This document shows, one piece after another, positions 58,771 to 64,000 of a stretch of DNA of 64,000 bases. Location: contig NZ_RZHE01000012.1 in assembly GCF_003989825.1 (NCBI RefSeq), forward strand, positions 1 through 64,000, given 5' to 3'. The notes under the pieces were generated by a model, which was not told the DNA's origin, did no database searches, and was given only the letters and a program-made list of their open reading frames with translations. Numbering within the stretch: the stretch's first letter is position 1; the number at the start of each line of letters is the position of its first letter. The stretch comes from Vreelandella populi (lineage in GTDB: Bacteria; Pseudomonadota; Gammaproteobacteria; Pseudomonadales; Halomonadaceae). The position numbers were made by a program, and so were the translations under genes.

Positions 58771-59516
58771 TGACTGCCAACGCCGTAGCCACCGAACCCA
58801 CCGCCCGGTATCAATCCCGGGAAATGCTCAGAGTCAAAGACCTGCACGCCTTTTACGGCGAGTCGCACATTCTTCACGGGGTCAATTTTGATGTAAGGCA
58901 GGGCGAGCTGGTGACGCTGCTGGGCCGCAACGGTGCAGGACGTAGCACTACGCTGAAAGCCATGATGAACATGGTGGGGCGGCGCACCGGCTCCATTGTC
59001 ATTAGCGGCCAGGAAACGCTTTCCATGAAGCCGCACCATATTCCACGGCTGGGCATTGGCTACTGCCCCGAAGAGCGCGGCATTTTCGCAAGCCTGGATG
59101 TGCATGAAAACCTGTTGCTGCCGCCCACAGTAAGCTCCGGCGGGATGAGTCTGGATGAGATCTACGCCATGTTTCCCAACCTGTATGAGCGGCGCAAAAG
59201 CCAGGGCACACGGCTTTCCGGCGGCGAGCAGCAGATGCTGGCCATGGCGCGCATTCTGCGTACCGGGGCGCGTATCTTGCTACTCGATGAGATCACCGAA
59301 GGTCTGGCGCCCGTTATCGTGCAAAAGCTTGGCGAGGTGCTGATGTTGTTGAAGGCACGTGGCATGACCATCGTGCTGGTAGAGCAGAATTTCCGCTTTG
59401 CCGCGCCATTGGCTGACCGCCACTTCGTGATGGATCATGGGCAGATCGTCGAGGAAATCAGCGCCGTACAGCTGCCTACTCGGCGCGAGCATCTCAATTC
59501 CATGCTGGGGGTTTAA
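58767..59516 (+). CDS. livF: ABC transporter ATP-binding protein LivF with Arg in Walker A
   Basis: The 249-residue ABC ATPase of LivF type has signature RLSGGEQQML, Walker B ILLLDEITEGLAP and VEQN at the H-loop, normal for LivF. The Walker A motif reads GRNGAGRSTT (residues 53-62): the invariant lysine is Arg59, codon CGT at the expected place. The Lys usually contacts ATP phosphates, so this subunit may hydrolyse poorly, with LivG (intact GKTT) doing the main work. The N terminus has about 20 extra residues. A long CA-rich leader separates it from the binding-protein gene. Confidence 0.88.
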   Translation: MMTANAVATEPTARYQSREMLRVKDLHAFYGESHILHGVNFDVRQGELVTLLGRNGAGRSTTLKAMMNMVGRRTGSIVISGQETLSMKPHHIPRLGIGYCPEERGIFASLDVHENLLLPPTVSSGGMSLDEIYAMFPNLYERRKSQGTRLSGGEQQMLAMARILRTGARILLLDEITEGLAPVIVQKLGEVLMLLKARGMTIVLVEQNFRFAAPLADRHFVMDHGQIVEEISAVQLPTRREHLNSMLGV

Positions 59517-59604
59517 CGCACAGCGCAGCAATATCGCTACAAATTAAATCATTACAAGACCTGGTCACAGCACTACAACGTCGCACCACAACAACAGTCG
59601 CACT

Positions 59605-59613
59605 ACAACAACA
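59605..59613 (+). promoter_or_regulatory. A-rich AAC repeat just before the ribosome site of the binding-protein gene
   Basis: AACAACAAA fits the AANAANAA pattern bound by the distal face of Hfq in Pseudomonas (with Crc). A related ACAACAACAG stretch lies about 17 bases upstream. Both sit 15-40 bases before AGGAGA. GcvB-like small RNAs also pair with CACAACA. This is motif match only. Confidence 0.35.
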
Positions 59614-59638
59614 AAGGCCATCGCGCCAGGAGACGAAC

Positions 59639-60862
59639 ATGACGTTAATCAAGAAATCACTCGCGGCAGGTATTGCCGTGGCAGCCGCTTCCAGCATGGC
59701 CGCCTCAACTGCCCATGCCGACATAAGCGATAACGAGGTACGCATTGGCTACTTGGCGGATATGTCCGGTACGTACCGCGATCTGGCCGGCCCTGGCGGC
59801 CTGACCGCACTTGAAATGGCCATTGCCGATTTCGGCGGCAGCGTGAATGGTTCGCCTATCGTGGTGTTTAGCGCTGACGATAGAAACAGTGCCGACGTGG
59901 GTGCCAACACGGTGCGCGAATGGATCGACCAGCGCAATGTGGATATGGTCGCAGGACTGGTGGCGTCATCGGTAACTATCGCAGTGACCAAGGTGCTTGA
60001 AGAGAATAATAGCCTGGGCTTGGTATCTGGGTCGGCGGCTTCAAGCGTGACCAACGAGCACTGCACTCCCAACCATATTCACTGGGTATACGATACCTAT
60101 CCGCTCGCCAACGGCACTGCCAAAGCGGTGGTTGAGCAGGGCGGCGACAGCTGGTTCCTGCTGACTGCCGATTACGCCTTCGGCCATGCGCTTGAAGCCG
60201 ATGTGACCAGCGTAGTGGAAGCCAGCGGCGGTGAAATTGTCGGTGGCGTTCGCCATCCGTTTCCTACCAGCGACTTCTCCTCTTACATTCTTCAGGCCCA
60301 AGGCTCGGGCGCGAAAATTGTAGGCCTAGCCAATGCCGGGGCCGATACGGTGAACGCGATTACCACCGCCAGCCAGTTTGGGCTCACTCAATCCGGCCAG
60401 CAGTTGGCGGGCTTGCTGATTTTCTTGAACGACGTACACGCCCTTGGTCTTGAAGCCACCCAGAACCTGCTGCTCACCACCGGCTGGTACTGGGATATGG
60501 ACGATCAGGCCCGCGAGTGGTCTGAGCGTTACTTTGAAAAAGTTGGTCGCATGCCCACTATGGTGCAGGCGGGTATCTATTCAAGCACCATGCATTACCT
60601 GAAAGCGGTTGAAGCGGCGGGTACCGACGACCCTGAAATTGTGCGTGCCCAGATGGCTGAAGAGCCCATTAATGATTTCTTTGCCCGCAACGGTCGCATT
60701 CGTGAAGATGGCCGCATGGTTCACGATATGTACTTGGCGCAGGTGAAAACCCCGGAAGAGTCCACCGGTGAATGGGATCTTTATGAAATTCTGAGCACGA
60801 TTCCTGCTGAAGAAGCCTATCGTCCGCTCTCCGAGAGCCAGTGCAAACTGGTGCAAAACTAG
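59639..60862 (+). CDS. Periplasmic substrate-binding protein of a Liv-type ABC transporter
   Basis: The 407-residue protein has a signal peptide (about 1-28, MTLIKKSLAAGIAVAAASSM ... HAD) and the type I periplasmic binding fold of the LivK/UrtA/AmiC group (EVRIGYLADMSGTYRDLAGPGGLTALEMAIADFGG, YAFGHALEADVT, AQGSGAKIVGLANAGADTVN). It gives the transporter its specificity, which cannot be fixed from sequence: branched-chain amino acids, amides and urea are all bound by this group. AGGAGA lies six bases before the ATG. The leader has two direct copies of a CACAACAACA-like stretch. Confidence 0.87.
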   Translation: MTLIKKSLAAGIAVAAASSMAASTAHADISDNEVRIGYLADMSGTYRDLAGPGGLTALEMAIADFGGSVNGSPIVVFSADDRNSADVGANTVREWIDQRNVDMVAGLVASSVTIAVTKVLEENNSLGLVSGSAASSVTNEHCTPNHIHWVYDTYPLANGTAKAVVEQGGDSWFLLTADYAFGHALEADVTSVVEASGGEIVGGVRHPFPTSDFSSYILQAQGSGAKIVGLANAGADTVNAITTASQFGLTQSGQQLAGLLIFLNDVHALGLEATQNLLLTTGWYWDMDDQAREWSERYFEKVGRMPTMVQAGIYSSTMHYLKAVEAAGTDDPEIVRAQMAEEPINDFFARNGRIREDGRMVHDMYLAQVKTPEESTGEWDLYEILSTIPAEEAYRPLSESQCKLVQN

Positions 60863-60946
60863 GCGATCCCTGGCTTTTATCACGTATTACCGCTCGGGCA
60901 GTGGCTGTAAGGCAGCTGCCCAGCCGGCGGCGAGGAGAGTCGTAGC

Positions 60947-61834
60947 ATGACGATGATATTCGGAGTACCCATGGCCGTGTTCATGGGCCAGCTGACGCTG
61001 GGGCTGGTCAACGGTGCGTTCTACGCGCTGTTGAGCCTGGGGCTTGCGGTCATCTTTGGCCTTTTGAAAATCGTCAATTTTGCCCACGGGGCCCAGTACA
61101 TGCTGGGTGCTTTTGCAGCGCTTCTGGGCTTTCGCTATCTGGGTATCAACTACTGGCTGGCGCTGGTGCTTGTGCCATTGGTAATTGGCGGGCTGGGTAT
61201 GCTGGTCGAGCGTTTTCTGTTGCGCCGTATTGCCCATCTGGATCACCTCTACGGGCTTTTATTGACCTTTGGGCTGGCACTTATTTTCGAAGGCACGCTG
61301 GTCAATCTTTTCGGCGTTTCCGGGGCGCGTTACGCCACCCCGGAAATTCTGCAGGGCGGGCTGAACCTTGGCTTTATGTTCCTGCCCACTTACCGGGCCT
61401 GGGTGCTGGTGGCTGCTCTTACCATGTGCCTGTTTACCTGGTTCATGATCGAGCGCACCCGCCTGGGGGCGTATCTACGCGCAGGTACCGAAAACTCTCA
61501 GCTTATGCAGGCGTTTGGGGTAAATGTACCGCTAATGATTACCCTGACCTATGGCTTTGGGGTAGGGCTTGCGGCGTTTGCGGGTGTGCTGGCTGCACCG
61601 CTTTATCCCGTATCGCCCACCATGGGCTCAAGTCTCTTGATCGTGGTATTTGCGGTGGTAGTAATTGGCGGGATGGGCTCGATTCTTGGTGCCATTCTTA
61701 CCGGCCTGGGCATGGGCATTATTGAGGGGCTGACCAAGGTGTACTACCCGGAAGCAGCCAACACGGTGATTTTCCTGGTCATGATTTTGGTACTTATGTT
61801 GCGCCCCGCCGGGCTGTTCGGGAAGGAGGCATAG
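60947..61834 (+). CDS. livH: Branched-chain amino-acid ABC transporter permease LivH
   Basis: The 295-residue inner-membrane permease has about eight membrane segments. The LivH pattern is visible: LGLVNGAFYALLSLGLAVIFGLLKIVNFAHG, then GALTM-like central region, then VIGGMGSILGAILTGLGMGIIEGL. It pairs with LivM to form the channel. GAGGAGAG precedes the ATG, and livM starts two bases after the stop. Confidence 0.9.
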   Translation: MTMIFGVPMAVFMGQLTLGLVNGAFYALLSLGLAVIFGLLKIVNFAHGAQYMLGAFAALLGFRYLGINYWLALVLVPLVIGGLGMLVERFLLRRIAHLDHLYGLLLTFGLALIFEGTLVNLFGVSGARYATPEILQGGLNLGFMFLPTYRAWVLVAALTMCLFTWFMIERTRLGAYLRAGTENSQLMQAFGVNVPLMITLTYGFGVGLAAFAGVLAAPLYPVSPTMGSSLLIVVFAVVVIGGMGSILGAILTGLGMGIIEGLTKVYYPEAANTVIFLVMILVLMLRPAGLFGKEA

Positions 61835-61836
61835 CC

Positions 61837-62829
61837 ATGACAGACTCCCATGTACTCAAGGCGCCCTCGGTCGTGGCCAAGCGCCAGCGCCGGGCCAACC
61901 TGCGCCGCAACGCGTTTTATTTGGCGCTGATTGCTCTGGGGCTGGTGGCGCCGTTTATTGCCTACCCCGTATTTTTAATGAAAATACTTTGCTTTGCGCT
62001 CTTTGCCTGCGCCTTCAACCTGCTATTGGGCTATGCCGGGTTGCTGTCGTTTGGCCATGCGGCATTTCTGGCGACCGGCGGCTATACCACAGGCTACCTG
62101 CTGGCAAGCTATCCAGGGCTTACGCCTGAGCTGGGAATAATCGCGGGTACGCTGGTAGCCACATTGCTTGGTGTGCTGTTTGGCGTGCTCTCGATCCGAC
62201 GCCAGGGTATCTACTTTGCCATGGTCACGCTGGCGCTGGCGCAGTTGATGTTCTTCGTGTTTATCCAATCGCCGTTTACCGGCGGGGAAGACGGCCTGCA
62301 CGGGGTGCCCAGGGGCGAGCTGTTTGGGTTTATCAGCCTGCGCAGCAATATGGCCATGTACTACTTCGTGTTCACGATTTTTCTTTTCGGCTATGCGCTT
62401 ATTCAGCGCACCGTGCATTCACCCTTTGGCCAGGTGCTGAAAGCCATTCGGGAAAACGAACCCAGGGCGATTTCGCTGGGCTACAACGTGGATGCCTACA
62501 AGCTGGTGGCGTTTGTAATCTCGGCGGCATTAGCCGGGCTTGCCGGTTCCACCAAGACGGTGGTGTTTCAGCTGGCATCCCTCACCGATGCACACTGGCA
62601 TATGTCGGGTGAGGTGATACTGATGACGCTACTGGGCGGTGTGGGTACGCTGTTGGGGCCGATTATGGGCGCAGGGCTGGTAGTCAGCCTTCAGCACATC
62701 CTCTCGCAGTCGCCGCTGGGCAACTGGGTCAGCGTGATGTTGGGGCTTATCTTTGTGGTCTGCGTGCTGAGTTTTCGAAGTGGCATTGTGGGCGAACTGG
62801 GTGCGATATACCGAAAAAATTTCAAATAG
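61837..62829 (+). CDS. livM: Branched-chain amino-acid ABC transporter permease LivM
   Basis: The 330-residue permease has the LivM pattern: LLLGYAGLLSFGHAAFLATGGYTTGYLL, SIRRQGIYFAMVTLALAQLMFF, and the cytoplasmic EAA-like loop GQVLKAIRENEPRAISLGYNVDAYKLVAFVISA, then LLGGVGTLLGPIMGA. It completes the LivFGHM transporter. AAGGAGG is at 61823-61829, inside the end of livH. A strong terminator follows, so the last acyl-CoA dehydrogenase has its own promoter. Confidence 0.9.
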   Translation: MTDSHVLKAPSVVAKRQRRANLRRNAFYLALIALGLVAPFIAYPVFLMKILCFALFACAFNLLLGYAGLLSFGHAAFLATGGYTTGYLLASYPGLTPELGIIAGTLVATLLGVLFGVLSIRRQGIYFAMVTLALAQLMFFVFIQSPFTGGEDGLHGVPRGELFGFISLRSNMAMYYFVFTIFLFGYALIQRTVHSPFGQVLKAIRENEPRAISLGYNVDAYKLVAFVISAALAGLAGSTKTVVFQLASLTDAHWHMSGEVILMTLLGGVGTLLGPIMGAGLVVSLQHILSQSPLGNWVSVMLGLIFVVCVLSFRSGIVGELGAIYRKNFK

Positions 62830-62848
62830 ATTTCATTCCTTCCTTGCT

Positions 62849-62870
62849 GGCGCCCTTGGGCGCCTTTTTT
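62849..62870 (+). terminator. Intrinsic terminator after the liv operon
   Basis: GGCGCC, loop CTTG, GGCGCC, followed by TTTTTT, 19 bases after the livM stop. Confidence 0.9.
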
Positions 62871-62943
62871 ATATGCAGAAGGCCATTTCTACGCCCAAGG
62901 TAGAGGGGGTAATACGTTGCGCGGTGAAGGTTTAGGCGATAAG

Positions 62944-62959
62944 TTAACGTAAACGTCAA
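62944..62959 (+). promoter_or_regulatory. LiuR-like operator 3, before the acyl-CoA dehydrogenase
   Basis: TTAACGTAAACGTCAA matches site 1 (TTTACGTTAACGTCAA) at 14 of 16 positions. It lies 117 bases before the dehydrogenase start and downstream of the liv terminator. Confidence 0.7.
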
Positions 62960-63075
62960 TTAACCCACTATGGCTTTTACGGCACTGGTTGACCATCAAT
63001 AACGACAATAGTGAACGCCCGCACGGAGCGTGTGACCCAAGCGCTACGTGCCCATGCTTTGCGCGGAGATTCATC

Positions 63076-64000
63076 ATGAATTTTGAGCTGAGTGAAGACC
63101 AGGTAGCCTTTGCCGATATGGCAAAAGCCTTTGCCCAGAAGGAGCTTGAACCCCACGCGGCACAGTGGGACGCCGAGGCCTTCTTTCCGGTGGACGTGAT
63201 CAAAAAAGCGGGCGAATTGGGATTCTGTTCGCTTTACGCGCCGGAGAGCGTAGGTGGCCTTGGTCTTTCGCGGCTGGACGCCAGTATCATCTTCGAGCAG
63301 CTCTCCATGGGTTGCACATCGACCACGGCGTATCTCACCATTCACAACATGGTGACCTGGATGCTGGCTGATTTCGGTACCTCGGAGGCGGTCGAGCAGT
63401 GGGGCGCCAGGCTTGCCACCGGTGAGCTGCTGGGTTCTTACTGCCTGACCGAGCCGGGGGCAGGTTCAGACGCCGCGTCGCTTAAAACCACCGCCAAGCG
63501 TGATGGCGAATATTACGTGCTCAACGGCAGCAAGATGTTTATTTCCGGGGCGGGCAGCACCGATTTTCTAGTGGTGATGGCGCGCACCGGGAGCGAAGGC
63601 GCAGGCGGCGTCTCCGCGTTTGCGGTGGATGCCAAGGCGGAAGGCATCAGCTACGGGCGTAAGGAAGACAAGATGGGCTGGAATAGTCAGCCCACGCGCA
63701 TGGTGACGTTTGAAGACGTGCGCGTACCCGCCAATCAACTGCTGGGTGTTGAGGGCGATGGCTTCAAAATCGCCATGAAAGGCTTGGACGGCGGGCGGAT
63801 TAATATTGCCACCTGTTCTATCGGCACGGCCCAGCAGGCGATCAACAAGGCGCGGGAATATATGCTGGAGCGCAAGCAGTTCGGCAAACGCCTGGCGGAT
63901 TTCCAGGCTCTGCAGTTTCGCTTGGCCGATATGGTGACCGAGCTGGTCGCCGCCCGCCAGCTGGTAAGAATGGCCGCGACCAAGCTGGATGCCGGCCACG
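63076..64000 (+). CDS. Acyl-CoA dehydrogenase, probably isobutyryl-CoA dehydrogenase, 3' end beyond the window
   Basis: An open frame runs from the ATG at 63076 to the window edge, 308 residues of an expected 380 or so. Motifs are YCLTEPGAGSDAASLKTTA (FAD/substrate), MFISGAGSTDFLVVMARTG, KMGWNSQPTRMVTFEDVRVP and GLDGGRINIATCSIG. These recall isobutyryl-CoA dehydrogenase of valine breakdown more than the isovaleryl enzyme LiuA in this window. The catalytic Glu lies past the edge and cannot be seen. A LiuR-like site upstream ties it to the liu genes. The alternative is a short-chain acyl-CoA dehydrogenase of other use. Confidence 0.82.
   Translation, partial: MNFELSEDQVAFADMAKAFAQKELEPHAAQWDAEAFFPVDVIKKAGELGFCSLYAPESVGGLGLSRLDASIIFEQLSMGCTSTTAYLTIHNMVTWMLADFGTSEAVEQWGARLATGELLGSYCLTEPGAGSDAASLKTTAKRDGEYYVLNGSKMFISGAGSTDFLVVMARTGSEGAGGVSAFAVDAKAEGISYGRKEDKMGWNSQPTRMVTFEDVRVPANQLLGVEGDGFKIAMKGLDGGRINIATCSIGTAQQAINKAREYMLERKQFGKRLADFQALQFRLADMVTELVAARQLVRMAATKLDAGH

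Overview
The window is 64 kb of gene-dense chromosome from a gammaproteobacterium. The most likely source is Halomonas or another Halomonadaceae/Oceanospirillales member. This rests on gene content and gene order: rpoE-rseA-rseB-rseC-mucD-lepA-lepB-rnc-era-recO-pdxJ-acpS and gacS-cysM-rlmD-relA-mazG both match the arrangement I know from Pseudomonas and relatives, while the TonB2/TtpC cluster matches the Vibrio arrangement. I have no marker gene such as 16S rRNA to prove the genus. No tRNA, rRNA, CRISPR array, insertion sequence, prophage or integrase was seen, so this is mostly core genome.

Layout. 1-1745: etfB (cut at the left edge) and etfA. 1892-2579: sodA (Mn type). 2632-6650: a class Ib ribonucleotide reductase operon nrdHIEF behind a tandem NrdR-box pair, with a strong intrinsic terminator between nrdE and nrdF. 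6714-7184: a Nudix hydrolase. 7219-12263: a six-gene TonB2-type energy-transduction operon (DUF3450, TtpC, ExbB2, ExbD2, TonB2, TPR protein) behind a good Fur-box match. 12294-18041: xthA with a coupled small basic protein (minus), rhlB, dinG, and DAHP synthase (minus). 18384-23042: the sigma-E module rpoE, rseA, rseB, rseC, mucD. 23348-29574: lepA, lepB, rnc, era, recO, pdxJ, acpS. 29579-37852: gacS-type hybrid kinase (minus), then cysM, rlmD, relA, mazG. 37905-42677: ppc, a DUF924 protein, rluF and a small acidic protein. 42780-45200: a minus-strand trpR-trpE-trpG operon with a near-perfect trp operator just downstream of its -10 box. 45311-47787: a Kef-type K+/H+ antiporter and a small predicted outer-membrane protein.

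47830-64000 is a branched-chain amino-acid region. On the minus strand lies liuR-liuA-liuB-liuC-liuD-liuE (leucine/isovalerate degradation), followed by an acyl-CoA synthetase and a SAM methyltransferase. Divergently on the plus strand is a LivFGHMK-type ABC transporter, and then an acyl-CoA dehydrogenase (probably isobutyryl-CoA dehydrogenase) that runs off the right edge. Three closely similar 16-bp pseudo-palindromes of the type TTTACGTTAACGTCAA lie in front of liuR, in front of livG and in front of the last dehydrogenase. They suggest one MerR-family LiuR regulon joining uptake with leucine and valine catabolism. EtfAB, at the left end, would accept the electrons of the acyl-CoA dehydrogenases.

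Most of the window is ordinary, well-conserved biology. The observations most worth checking are the LiuR site trio, the LivF protein whose Walker A lysine is an arginine, the autoregulated trpR-trpE-trpG operon, the terminator inside nrdEF, the His/Cys-rich tail on PdxJ, the 12-bp tandem repeat array between liuR and liuA, and the long gap with a sigma-E-like promoter between rpoE and rseA.
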